From Pigoraptor vietnamica (lineage: Eukaryota; Opisthokonta; Filasterea), in contig CALSCQ010002200.1 of the NCBI GenBank assembly GCA_943704525.1, positions 1 through 33,543 on the forward strand: a stretch of 33,543 nt of DNA. Direction: 5' to 3'. A model generated the notes under the pieces. The model was not told the origin of the DNA and searched no databases. It was given only the letters and a program-made list of their open reading frames with translations. The position numbers and the translations under genes are program-made. Below, piece by piece: positions 21,624-33,324 of this stretch (the first letter of the stretch is position 1; each line of letters opens with the position of its first letter).

Positions 21624-23599
21624 TTACTCGTGCACGCAAGTCACGACGACGTCGCGAAACGCAGTCAGCACGAGGACAATGTCGCTCCGCGCGAGGTTTT
21701 CCCTCCACATAATCTCCTCCATGCAATGGCGCCCATCGAGGTACGGCACGAGCCGCAGCAGCAGCGCGAGGTCCCGCTTGTTCGACGCAGCGCGCGACTG
21801 CAGCACGTGTGCGAGTGCCGCGGGCGACAGGACGGAGGCGGCGATAGCCATTGGGTCCACGGTCACGTCGCCGTTTGCAGACAGCCTGCGGCGCTCCCCG
21901 GCACCCTGCGCGTGGGCCTGTGCGTCCCCGCCCGCGTTGCCGTGTGGCCGTCCACTCGCATCGTCCGAAGCACCGGCCGCGGCATTCGTCGAAGTGGAGG
22001 CGTGCGATTCCGGGGGCACGACGAGCAGGGCGTACGTGTTGAGCGGGAGGAGGAGGCCGCGCCGCAGCAGCCAGAGAACGACGTGCACCATTTCGAGCTG
22101 GTCGTCGGGGCGGAGGGGCGCCAGGTGCTCGCCGAGCTGCCGCGGGAACGAGAACTCTGCGAGCGTCGTCGGGAGCGTGCGGCTCTTGAACGTCGCGTCG
22201 AAGGCGGCCATCATGTTGGATCGCGTGTCGAGGTCCGCCGCCGGCGACACGGCAAACAGGCTCGTCTTGGAAATCGTGTTGATCACCGATGCAAGGCCCC
22301 AGAGCACAAGGTGCGCGGCGAGCGGCAGCAGCTGCGCGAGCGAGATCCCGCTCTCGAGCGACACGTCCTGCAGGCTGCGCAGCGGGTTCGCCAGCTGGAT
22401 GACGCGGCGCAGCAGGGGCGAGGCGTCGACGGGCAGCTTTCGGAGGGCGTCCCCTTGCTCGTCTAATAGCAGGAGTGTGTGGTACGGGCGAATTGAAGGC
22501 ACGGGCACGGAAAGCCCGCGGGACGGCGACGGAGACGCGCTCGCACGCAGTCCGACCGCAACCCACCCGTTGATGCGCACGTGCACCGCCGACGCACCGC
22601 CACCGCCTCGCGCGAGCCCCTCGTAGACGTCCCTCAAGTGCCTCGCGAGTGCGCTCTTCGACAGCGCCTCGGCCACCGCGGCGGCGCGAATGGTCTCGGG
22701 ATCGCTGCCCGAGGGCGCCGACGACGTGCGCGCAGGCGCGGCGGACGCCTGTGCCGGCTGCTGCTGTTGAGTGCCAAACGTCGATTGCTGCAGGGTCGAG
22801 CGCGTTTCCCCGAGTGCGCTGGCGAGTGCGGCGTCGTGTATGCGCGTGATCAGGGCGACCTCCTGCGCCAGAAAGCCGCAGCGGAGCTCCTCGTGTTTGA
22901 TGGCAGACGCGAGTTGCTCGGCGAAGACTAGGAAGGGCGCGGTCGACGGCGCCCTGTGGGAAGTGAGGTGTTGCGTTTGAGAACAGACGCACGGCTGCGT
23001 GCTCGTGTGAGCGTGAATGTGCTCACGGGAGTGCAGCATTATGCGCGTGTGTGAGTGTGTGAGTGTGCGTATGAGTGTGTTCGCACAAGCAACGGGGCAC
23101 TCAACAGCCGCGCATGCACACAGTACGCAGTCGCAGTCAGCAATGCCCACCCAAAGGCGCCTCTCTTCAGCACAAACACGACATTGAACATCTCCATCGT
23201 CCAGTGGCCCTCCTTCTCCCGCTCCCCGACAGCCTGCGCCGCGGGCGACAACACCGGCGGGGGTTCCGCGCGCGGCACGTCGCGCACCTGCTCCCTCGGC
23301 CCTTCCCGCACCGAATCACGCCCGGGCTCCTTCTTCGCGGCTGCCACGCCCAGCAGCGTGGGGTGCCCAACAAAGGCAAGGTCATCCACGACGAGCTCAA
23401 AGGGGCGACCGCACAGCGCCGATTTGGGACACAGGACCTCCGCAAGCAACGGCTCCTCGTAACCGTACGCGAGACACACGCCGGTGTCGGAAGCGGAGGA
23501 CGACGACCCCCCGCGCGTGCGTGCGTGCGCGACAGGATAGCGAAAGACGAGGCGATACCCTCGACTCCCCTTGGCCAAGAGCAGCACACCGGCGAGCAT
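21624..23599 (-). CDS. NPRL3: GATOR1 complex subunit NPRL3 (nitrogen permease regulator 3-like)
   Basis: NPRL3, with NPRL2 and DEPDC5, forms GATOR1, the Rag GTPase-activating complex that turns off TORC1 when amino acids are short, at the lysosome or vacuole. Two exons, 23599-23151 and 22953-21624, join in phase 2 (donor GTGGGC) and give 592 residues (human 569). The N-terminal longin-like domain shows [38 protein letters not shown] and EMFNVVFVL. The next part reads [18 protein letters not shown] and [13 protein letters not shown], then [10 protein letters not shown] and RPYHTLLLL. The C-terminal part reads [46 protein letters not shown], and [20 protein letters not shown] near the end. A serine/alanine/proline-rich insert of about 50 residues interrupts the longin part. 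The start is the first ATG before family similarity. The gene converges on MVP with 236 bp between the stops. Confidence 0.93.
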
Positions 23600-24015
23600 T
23601 CTCACACGCGGCGACGGCACACGGCCGCCGTCGCCACACTCGCGCGCTTAGAGCATTAAAGAGCGCTCAACGAGGGGACGAAACAAAGTGATGCACTCAG
23701 CAGCGGACTTTCCAAGAAGGACACGAAGACGAATTGAGGCGACGAATGCTGCGTTTCGTCTGTCTCCCAACGCACGCCGCACAGTGGAAGCAAGAGGGAG
23801 CAAGGCAGGGAAGGACCCGTTGGAGCCGTGCGCTGCTGGCACACACAGACACAGCGGGGTACACGCACAGGTGATCCATCTCCACGTTACCTCGTCACAA
23901 CGCAAGACACGCACTCATGAAGCCCAACTGTCAAGGGCGAAAAGTCAGCGTCCTCTCTCTCTTTGAAGCTTCCGTTTGACTCTCGTTGCGTGCTTACTTG
24001 GACTGTGCACAGGAG
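23600..24015. promoter_or_regulatory. Divergent intergenic region between NPRL3 and INO80C
   Basis: 416 bp between two divergent start codons, so it should carry both promoters and 5' UTRs. I find no TATA box or clear repeated motif; a CT-rich run lies at about 23953-23962, on the INO80C side. Confidence 0.4.
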
Positions 24016-24926
24016 ATGCCTCCCAAACGCAGCGCCAAAAAGCCCCAGCCGAAGGGGGTGAGTGGGTCTGCGGGCGTCGCTTGTACTCAGAAACCCTTCG
24101 TGCGTCAGTGCTCTTTCGGTGTTTTTTGCGTCCTGAATCTCTTTCGACGACACCGCAGGACGACGCTTCGTCCGAAGCGCAAGCCGACGGCGCTTCCTCG
24201 CAGCTTTCGTTCAAAAATGCGGCACATTCGGTGTGTGTTTATTATTGCGCGCATCCCCTCTCGAAACTGATGTGTGCGCCCGCAACCGCCTGTCCCTTTC
24301 TGCCTTTGTGGCGGCAGTGAGATCGTCTGTGCGTTGGCTCTTCTCATTTTCTTACGCTCGTTTTTGCGCCGCGTTCGCAGTCCATCGGAAAGAGCGTGCG
24401 ATGGAGGACGCTCAAGCAAATTACGACCGCTCTGCGCGCGACGCCCTTTCCGCCGGACACAGTGACATGTGCGTTGCCTACCGTGAAAAACGCTCGTGCG
24501 CTTGTGTACATTGGGTGGTCCCTTTTCGCGCGTGTCTGCGTCGTCGTCTTTCATGCCACGGCTCACAGCGACACCGGCCGCAGACACGTCCATTGACGCG
24601 CCGCCGTCGCTCAAGCCCCAGCGCAAGTACTGCGACATATCTGGGCTGCCGGTGCGTTTGTGCTGGCGTTTGTGCGGCGTCTTTTGGGGGTTTTTGGGTA
24701 CCGAGTTTGGCTGAATGTTCAAGGACCCATGTGTTCAGCGCACGCGCGTGTGGACGCTCGCGCTCAAGTCGTCTGCTGTGTTTGTTCGCAGGCGCCGTAC
24801 ACGGACCCCCACACAAAGCTGCGCTTCCACTGCACGAAGGAGTATCGGCGCATCAAGACACTGCCGCCCGATGTCGTCGCAGAGTACCTTGCCGCGCGGA
24901 GTGCAGAGGGACACGGACAGCGATGA
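24016..24926 (+). CDS. INO80C: INO80 chromatin-remodelling complex subunit C (Ies6 type, YL1_C domain)
   Basis: INO80C/Ies6 binds Arp5 in the INO80 remodeller, which slides nucleosomes and exchanges H2A.Z in the nucleus. Five exons, 24016-24057, 24159-24230, 24381-24468, 24569-24651 and 24792-24926, give 139 residues. The N-terminus is a lysine-rich tail (MPPKRSAKKPQPKG) and an acidic/serine linker. Then comes LSFKNAAHS and the family block VRWRTLKQI, followed by SIDAPPSLKPQRKYCDISGL and APYTDPHTKLRFHCTKEYRR. These make up the YL1_C domain, and the end is LPPDVVAEYLAARSA. Phases (0, 0, 1, 0) match at every junction. The protein is shorter than human INO80C (192) because the N-terminal tail is short. 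SWC2/YL1 also has a YL1_C domain, but its long N-terminus is missing here, so INO80C is preferred. Confidence 0.9.
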
Positions 24927-25632
24927 AGCCGCCGCGGGCCAAAGCGCACGGCGACCGAGTGCGTGCGCACTTACTCCTTTCTCAGAATCGTGCTACAGCC
25001 ATTTCGCGTTCCGCAGTGGGCACTTCCAGCACGTCGCCACACCACACGTGCATGTTGGTGCATAGGCGCTTTTGTGCGAGACTGCTCGCGAAGAGACGCA
25101 ATTAACGCACACATTTTTGTTACCGAATCCGTTTTTTGCACACTGTGCGCGCATAATGTCTGCAGTGCCGCGCCGTCCATCCACCGCACAAGCTCCTCCG
25201 CTGAGGCTGCTGCACGTGCCTCGCCCAGCTGCGGCGCCATTCAGCCGATCAAGACGGGCGAACCAGTCGAGCTGAGCACATGCAAGGGCGCTTATAAGCG
25301 CCCTTGGCACATGCCAAAAACATGTCCAGACTCGGTCACGTGCGGCGTTGGCACCTCCCTGACTGTGACACTTGACTAAGATTCACTCTGAAACAGAAGA
25401 ACGCCTCATTCCGCGCACTCACCCGCCCCTCTGCGCTATTCTTCAAGCAGCCGTTGGCAGTGCGACCCTTTCTCTCTGTGGGTGTGTGGGAGAAGGGTCG
25501 TTCTTCGCGCTTGTAAATGGCGTCGGTTTGACTGCCCCGCCTCTCCAAATTGCCCTGCGGCTGAAACGCCCACGGAATGGCACGCGCACACTGAAAGCGA
25601 CGCCGCCCACGTGCTTGTATTGAGCTCACGCA
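24927..25632. other. Spacer between INO80C and giant receptor-like gene
   Basis: About 700 bp without a supported gene. A frame reading 24963-25379 is open on the plus strand, but its product has no recognisable feature and contains the palindrome listed next. The DNA close to the downstream start (25480-25632) should hold the receptor gene's 5' UTR and promoter; no TATA box is evident. Confidence 0.5.
25276..25314. repeat. 24-bp perfect palindrome flanked by 8-bp direct repeats
   Basis: Positions 25283-25306 form a perfect palindrome centred on TTATAA (half-site CAAGGGCGCTTA). It is flanked by GCACATGC at 25276-25283 and again at 25307-25314. The pattern resembles a tiny fold-back insertion with an 8-bp target-site duplication, or a strong symmetric protein-binding site. 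Confidence 0.7.
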
Positions 25633-28600
25633 ATGGCGCGGAGGAGTCCCGCGGCGCTGGCGAGGGGTGCTCACACGGGCGTTGTGGTCGCCGTCCTCTT
25701 GCTTGTTGCGGTTGTCGAGGGTGTCGGTGAGTCGCACGCGTGCCTGTCGACGTGCGTGCGCACACGTGCACGTGCTGACGTGCTTTACTTCGAACTCGCG
25801 TTAACGCACTCTTTCTCTCCACCACAAAGACGCTCTCGAGGTCGTGTGCGGTGGCGGCGACGTGCGGCGGCTGTCGGTCGGGTGCACTCGCGTCAGTGGC
25901 ACGCTTGTCGTCGCAAACCTCACGTCCTCCTCGCTTCCATCGCCTATCACGTCCGTCGTCGCTATCGACGGCGATCTCCGCGTCGAGTTTAATGACGGCC
26001 TCCAATCGCTCGATGGATTCGAGCGCGTCGCGAGCGTCGGGGGTTCGGTCGTTGTGCGCGGCAACGGGGCCCTAACTTCCCTTGCCGGCCTCGCCTCCAT
26101 CGCCAGCGTCGGCGGCGCAGTTACGATCACGGACAACCCTTCGGTCGTGTCGCTGGATGGCCTTCTCGGGCGCGTTGCGGGCGTGCTGACCGGTCCGGTC
26201 ACCATAGCGAACAACACGGCGCTTGCGTCGGCGGTGTCGGTGATCGGAAACGCCTCGTCCATAACTCACAACATCACGGTCGCCCACAACCCCTCGCTCG
26301 CCGCGCTGTCGGGATTTCGGAGGGTCGTGTACGTTGGCGGCGGCGTCCGCTTGCTCAACATGCCATCCCTCGCGGCGGTGGATGGCTTTGGCGCCCTTGC
26401 TGTCGTTGACGGGGACGTCGAGTTCGCGAACCTCCCCTCGCTTTCCGCCCTCCCTCCGTTCCCGTCGCTTCAGGTGCTCAGCTTCAACGGCTCGCTGCTG
26501 ATATCGGAGACGGGCGTCGTGGAATTGAACGCTTTCATGGACGTCGTCGTCGAGCTGGGCGACGTGGACGTGAATTCAAACCCGTTGCTCGTTCGCGTCG
26601 ACGGCCTGAGGTTTCTTCGAACGCTCGGCAACACCGTGCGCATCGCGAACAACCCCGCCCTCCGCACTATTGCGGGCGTCATGAATGGCTATCGCGATGA
26701 CTTTGGCTCCGCGATTCCACGACGCCTCGCCACCGGGCAGGGCGTGGCGATCATCGCATGCAGCAACCTCGCCACCATCGACGCGTTTGCGGGGCTGTCG
26801 TCCGCAACCGTCGTCATCCTGACGGCGCTCGAGTCGCTGTCGCGCGTGAGTCCGTTCACGTCCCTCAAGCGGCTGAGCTTTGGGCTGCTCCTGTCGATTC
26901 TTGGGCGGGACGCGGCGAGCGAGTTGGACCTCGGCGGGGTCTTCCCAGCCCTGGAGTTTCTCGATCAGCTGTTGGTGGCGGACGTGTTCGCGCGAGTGCT
27001 TTCGTTCCCGAAGCTGTCGGTTGTCACCGGGGCCATCGGCATACTGGGCTCGCCCACCCTCGTGGAGATTGCGCCGTTTCCCGCGCTGTGGACGTTGCGT
27101 CAGATATACGTCTTCAACAACACGGCACTCCGCCGCATCGGAGGCTTCCCGAACCTCACGGAAATCGAGAGCTCGATCAACGTGTGGGGCAACGGGAACG
27201 CGCAGTCGCCGCTCGAGGACGTCTCGCTCTCGTTCCCGCGCCTCAAGAAGTGCAGCGGGATTTCCATTCTCGACAACTGGGGACCCTACGAGCTGTCCGG
27301 TTTTCCCGCCCTCACTCAGAACACGGGCGACCTGCGCATCACCAACAACGTGCTCCTGGAGCGCGTGGGCGGCTTTGCGTCGCTCGTCGAGTGTGGCGCC
27401 GTGTCGATCACCGACAGCCCGTCCCTTGTCGCCATCGAGGGATTCCCGGTCGTGCGGAGGGCCGCGTCGTTCTACTTTGGGCGGCTCGTGAACCTCACCG
27501 CCATCGCGGCGTTTCCCGTGGTCAAGACTGTGGAAGGGTCCCTCTTCCTCGATGGTCTCCCGCAGCTTGTTAACGTCAGCGCGTTCAACGTGGGTGTGCC
27601 GTGTCAGGCAGAGCTCGGTTCGCCTTCTTCGCACGTCTGTGTGCATGTTGTATTCCCGCCCCCACCTCCCCTGGCAGTGCGCCAATGTCTTCGCCGCCCT
27701 TCCTTGCCCTCCCCCTGATTTTCACACTCTACGTCCTCTCTTGTTCACCGCAACCCTCCGGTACGTGCCGCAGGGACCTGACGTGGGCGGCAACCTGCAA
27801 GTCTTCGGTTGCCACATGCTCGAGTCTCTGCCGTGGCTTGACGGGACGATCGTGCGCACCTCGTTCCTCTTTTCGACCAACCTCGCCCTCGCGGAGCTGC
27901 CGGCCATCAATGTTGGCGGCGAGTCGCTCGTGAACCGCCTGCTAATAAGCGACATGCCGCATCTCGCCAGCCTCACGCCGCTGCGGTCGGCCAACCTGTA
28001 TTCGCTGGCGGACGTCCAAATCTTCAACATGAACAATCTCACGTCACTCGCTGGGCTCGAGACCGTCCGCCACATCGCGAACAAGCTCTCTATGGCGAAC
28101 TGCCGAATCCTAACGGACCTCTCGGCGCTGGACGGCCTCGAGCGAGTGTACGGCGACCTCGCGATCGCGACGACCGGCCTGTGGCACCTCAACGCCTTCC
28201 GCGGCCTTGTCGAGGTCACCGGGAACATCGACATTTCGGACAACTCGGACCTCGTCTCGCTGCAAGGCTTTGACGCGCTGCGGAACGTGTCCGGATCCGT
28301 GTCCATACGCTACAACCCGTCGCTGAACGTCATCGACGGCATCGCGGCCCTCGCGTCCATCGGAGGGTCCCTCGAAATCAACGACAACGCCGCGCTGAAT
28401 GCCGTCGTCGGGTTCGCGTCGCTGCACAGCGTGGGCTCGTTCTCACTCGTGCGATGTCCGTGCACGGTCGCGTCCGGCTTTGCGAGCCTCGAGTACGTCA
28501 ACAGGACGCTGGAAGTGACGCGCACCATGCTGCGGTCGCTGTCGTCCTTCGCGTCGGTGGTGAGCGCCGGCGAGGTCATCGTGCGAGAGAACGGGCGCCT

Positions 28601-31600
28601 GGTCGCGGCCGAGCTGACGGGGCTCGTGACGGTCGAGGGTGCGCTCACGCTGGACCACAACCCGTCGATTGTGGAAGTCGGCGACGGACACTTTGCGCGC
28701 CTGGAAACGGCCGGCTCGCTCACGATGTCTTCTCTGCTGTCTCTCCGTCGTCTCTCTGGGTTTGGGGCGCTGCGGCATGTGCGCGGGGACGTCGTCGCGC
28801 TGAACAACCCGGCGCTGTCCAAGATCACCGGCTTCAACAGCCTCGCGCGCGTGGACGGCGCGGTCGTCATACGGGGCAACATGATTCTCGACGGCCTCAC
28901 GATGACTATCTTGTCGCTGGGGTCGCTCGAAGTGGCTGACAACAGCAACGCAGAGTATCTGAACCTCATCGTCGTGGACAACATCGCCGGCCACGTGATC
29001 GTGGAGGGTAACCTCGCCCTCAAGCGCGTGCGGCTGTCGGCGCGCACGCTGGGCGGCACACTCACCTTCCGTTACAACGACGTCTACCTCTCGAACGATC
29101 CCGACAACGGCGACCTTTCGTGGCAGTTCGGCGAAGTCCACGGCGTCACAGTCACCGGCAACAGGCAGCTCACGTCACTCACGCTTTCTGGCATCGGCAC
29201 GCTCTCCGGGTCGCTCGAGATTACCGACAACAAGTCGCTCGAGGCGCTGTTCCTGCCCGCCATCCTCAAGGACATCACGAACGTCGTGATCGACGCAAAC
29301 GCAGCGCTATGGTCGATCTCGTACGAAATCCCGTACATCACGACCCTCTCGCGCCTGGGCACGAGCCCCGACAACCTCGCGTCGAAATTTCTCGGCGCGC
29401 CCTTCGACGTCTCCAACGTATTTCGCGTTGTGGGCGACACGCTCCGCCGGGCGGACATTGCGCAGTGGCCCCGGCAGGTCGGGAGTGACTGGCACTTGAA
29501 TGCGCCGAATCTGGTGGAGCCCGTGGTGGCACCGAACCTCACGTCTATTGGCGGAGATCTTTTCGTCACAGCGCCCCTCGACACCGTCGCGTTTCCGGCG
29601 CTGGTCACGGTCAGCGGCTCGTTCTACATGTTCAACTGCAACGTGGCGGGTTCCTCGGGCTGGTCCGACTTCCCCTTGCTGCGCTCCGTGGGATCGTCGC
29701 TCGCCATCATCGACTCGAACGTCGAGTCAATTGCCGGGTTCAATTCCCTGGTGACCGTCGGCGGCTTTCTCGCGATCACGGACAACGTTCGCCTCGTGGG
29801 CGTCGATGGCATGCAGCAACTGCGCACGATCGGCACGGCCGGCCAGTCCTTCGACCTTTACCACAGCACGTACGCGGCGGCGATCGCGGATAATCCCGTG
29901 CTGCAGCGTGTCGGTGGGTTCCGGTCCGTCACCGCCGTCTACGGCCCCATTCTCGTCAAGGGCAACGAGATGCTCTGCGCGCGCGAGGTCGACCTCACGC
30001 TCGTCGCTCCGCCGGGAAGCCGCGTGGTCGACAACGCCGACAGTAGCACGTGCGGTGCGTCTCTTGAGCCTGTGCCCTCCTTTGTGTGTGTGTCCGACAG
30101 CAACACGTGTGGTGCGTCTCTTAAACCAATGCTCTCTTTTGTGTTTGTGTGCGTGCGAGTTTTTGTCCGACAGCAACGCATGTGGTGCGTGCACTTTTGT
30201 CCTTCTTCCTACGGCCTCAATCCCTCGCCCGTGCATGGCTTTCTCACTCGTCTGTTGTGCCCTTTCCGTGGTCGCTGGTCGCTGCCCATTCGAAAACGAT
30301 TGCCGTTCTTGACCGATCCACCCGTGCCTCCCTCTCGCGATCACAGTGTGCCAGGGCCGCACCGTCCACTCCGACGTGGACGTCTGGGAGTTGCGCAACT
30401 GCGCGTCGGTCGTCGGCTCGCTCTCCGTTGGCCCTAACGTCACCACCGTTGCCCCCATGGCCGCCCTCAAGACCGTCTCCGGGGACCTCGTTTTCGATGG
30501 CGTGGGCGTTGTTGACGGGGGTGCGCCGCGGTTCCCCGCGCTAGCGAACGTCGGCGGCGACGTTGTGGTCACCTCTACGCACATTGCGTCGCTGTCGTTG
30601 CCACAGCTGTCCGTCGTCAACGGCTCGGTGGTCGTGCAGGGAAACGTGTCCTCTGTGAGCGCCCCATTGCTGGCGTCGGTCTTAGGCGACGTCGTACTCG
30701 GCGGTGCACTGACGACGCTTGGGTTCGACGCGCTCTCCATCATCAAAGGGTCGCTATATCTGTCGGGCCTCACGGCGCTGTCGAGCGCAGGAAACGACCA
30801 ATTTCCGTCGCTGACGTGGGTGGGGGGGCACGTGGTCGTCGCGAACTGCGCCGCGCTGGTCTCGTTTGGGGCCATGCGGGCCCTTGTGCACGTCGGCGGA
30901 AACTTTACAGTCGCGAACAACACGGCCCTCACGACTGTCCAAGTCGCCGAGAACGTGCAGACGCTCGTCGGCACGCTGACGCTTTCGAACTGTGGCTCGC
31001 TCGCGCGCATTGACGCCCTCGTCCCCAGTGCCTTGTCAATCGGTGGGCTGACGATGGAGGACCTCCCGCAGCTCTCGGCGATCCATCGCCTGTTGGTCTC
31101 GCTGCAGCACGTCGCGGGGTCGGTGCTGCTCGACCGGGTGGGGCAGCGCACGCCCATACCCGTCGCTCTTCCCAACCTCGCCGAGGTGACCGGCGACGTG
31201 ACGCTCGTCCAGTCGGCCATCTCTTCGCTAGCGGGCTTTGCGTCTCTGGCACGCATTGGCGGCTCGTTCTCAGTCGTCGCGTGCAACCTTGTCAACGTGA
31301 CAGGACCGCGCGTCGGCGTCGGTGTCGTCGACGCAGCGCCGTCGGCGGAGCTGTGGGGCGTGGGCGGCGACCTTGTCTTTTCGAACAACTCGGTGCTAGA
31401 GGGCCTCGCGTTCCCCCACTTGGGATTCGTCGGCGGCGTGATGGAGATCTCCGGCAACCCTAGTCTGACGCGAACGGCCTTCCCCTCGCTGTCGGTCGTC
31501 AACACGTCCCTGCGCATCGAGAACAACGCGCGAATGGCGACGCTCGCGGGGTGGTCGGGGCTATCGCGCATCGGTGACGCCATCGAGCCGTCGGGATGGG

Positions 31601-32880
31601 ATCCGTCCGCTTCGTCGACGTCCTCGCCGAGTCCTGGGGCAGTGACAGTGGCGCTTGTCATCTTTAACAACCCCTTGCTGACGTCGATTGACGCGCTGGG
31701 GTCTGTGGTTTATATTGGTGGTCACGTGGCCATTTCGAACAACACGGCGCTGTGCCCGAGGACAATCGACCTCGCCGCGACCGTCGTCGGCGGGTTCAGC
31801 GTGTCGATATCGAATAACTCACCGGGACCCTGCGGTGGGCAGTGTGCGCTGGGAGAGAGGGAGGGGGATGAGGGGATGTCGAGACCACTTCTATGTTGTT
31901 GCTCCGCATTTCTGTACGTGTTTTTTTTATTTGTTTGTTTTTCCCTTCGTTTCTTCCTTTCATTCGCTTTGGCCCACAAATGTCTTGCCGCGATTGGCCG
32001 CAGTTATTTAGCTAACGATCCGCTTTTGCCTCTTCTCTTCTGTCGAGCAGTGTGCCGGCAGAAGGTCGCCCGTGCGCGCCAGGCCGGGCTCTCGTACCAA
32101 GGGTGTGCGATCGTCGACGGCGACCTCATCGTCTCCCAGTGGCTGCTGGATGGCGAGGGGTACCCGGCGAACCTCACGACCATCACGGGCTCGCTCACGC
32201 TGACCGGCCTCACGGGATCTTCGAAGAATTGGCTCGCCGTCTTTGCGGCCCTGCGCGTCATCGGAGGCGACCTCAATGTCATCGAGAACGGGTTCGACGC
32301 GGGCGTGTCGAGCGTCCCTGAAGCGAACGTGACGTCGGTCCGCGTGGGTGGGGGCCTTAAGGTGGCCAACAACACGCGCCTCCTTGCGCTGGACGGCTTC
32401 CGCATCTCCGGCACGCTCCGCTTCGCCAGCCTGACCCTCAACACGGTGCTGTCCACGTTCCCTGCGCTCCAGGGCGTGACGACCATAGGCCCACCTCCCG
32501 CTACAACAGGGGGCCAGTACGCACAGCCGGCGATTGAGATTATCGGCAACCCCGCGCTGTCGTCGCTGCAGGGTTTTCGCCGCGTGTCGAACGTGACAGG
32601 GAGCGTCGACATCCGGAACAACCCGACGCTGTGTTTCGCGAAGACGGTCGGTTGGCAGATTGTTGTGTCGGACTATTTGCCCGCGAACGTCGTCGTGCAG
32701 AGCAACGCCGTGGATTGCGGTGGGTGTGCGTGTGCGCTGGGGTTGGGAGTTATTCTGCTGTGGCGACCGATTTATGGCGCAGTGGACACTGTGGAAGTGC
32801 ATCAAATGATATCTAATTGCCATTCCTGCTCAACACACACACCACACACCCGTGCACACACACTCACACACACACACACA

Positions 32881-32928
<48 letters not shown>

Positions 32929-33324
32929 TTCGTGCGCAATCCGCGAGCAGCTTCGTGCAGCTCGGCATGTGCGGCCATTGCGGGCTGCTGGGGGGCGCTC
33001 TCCACCGACTGCGTGGCGTGCCCCATCGCAAAGTACGGCGCCCTTTGCATGCCCTCTGTGGGGGACGAGTCGGAGGGGTCAACGAACAACTCGGCCGCGA
33101 TTGCCGGTGGCGTCGTGGGGGGTGTCGTCCTTCTCGCCATTCTCTGCGGGTGCATTGTTCTCTTCATCAGACGTGAGCAAGTGCGACTGGCCGTCGAGAA
33201 GGAGTACGTGGCGCGCGTCGATCGCCTCGTTGCGATTTTTGGCGTGGACAGGCGGGACGGCAGTGCGCTTTCTGCCGCGTCGAAGCAGATGGGCGACCTT
33301 TTGACGATGGTGGGTTGCTATTGA
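25633..33324 (+). CDS. Giant receptor-L-domain repeat surface protein, single membrane span
   Basis: Probable cell-surface receptor or adhesin of unknown ligand. Exons are 25633-25726, 25830-27589, 27774-30054, 30347-31834, 32051-32719 and 32951-33324, giving 2221 residues. A signal peptide (GVVVAVLLLVAVVEG) is followed by dozens of about 24-residue leucine-rich repeats of the receptor L-domain/Ecm33 kind, such as SLDGFERVASVGGSVVVRGN. Three blocks each open with a Cys pair before VxGxLxV (VCGGGD..GCTRVSGTLVV; VCQGRT..NCASVVGSLSV; VCRQKV..GCAIVDGDLIV, much like the start of the EGFR L domains) and close with LC....NS..CG. Blocks span about 32-1379, 1379-1875 and 1875-2098. A Cys-rich stalk (SCSSACAAIAGCWGALSTDC) follows, then a membrane span at about 2146-2170 (GGVVGGVVLLAILCGCIVLF), a basic stop (RREQ) and a 50-residue tail. 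The stop codon at 33322 may lie in an intron (GTGGGT at 33313), so the C-terminus is uncertain. Many NxS/T sites fit secretion. Confidence 0.85.
30037..30192 (+). repeat. Triplicated exon end and splice donor in intron 3
   Basis: The motif CCGACAG-YARCRCRTGYG-GTGCGT at the end of exon 3 (from 30037) recurs at 30094 and at 30167, 57 and 73 bp on. The first two copies keep the reading frame (DSSTCGASLEPVPSFV then DSNTCGASLKPMLSFV), with the TTTGTGTGTGTG tail also repeated. Copies 2 and 3 each have an AG just before and a GT just after an 11-nt core. Confidence 0.8.
32831..32926 (+). repeat. (CA)n microsatellite in receptor-gene intron 5
   Basis: Nearly 100 bp of CA repeats with a single TA interruption near 32887, inside the 231-bp intron 32720-32950. 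It ends about 25 bp before the acceptor used for the exon that encodes the stalk and membrane span. Confidence 0.95.

Noticed and set aside
24963-25379. Plus-strand frame of 138 codons between INO80C and the receptor gene
   Set aside because: No recognisable feature, and it is interrupted by the palindrome and its flanking repeats; not enough to call a gene.
29727-31670. Minus-strand frame of 647 codons opposite the receptor gene
   Set aside because: A shadow of the repeat-coding exons; it crosses plus-strand intron 3 and has no signal peptide or domain.
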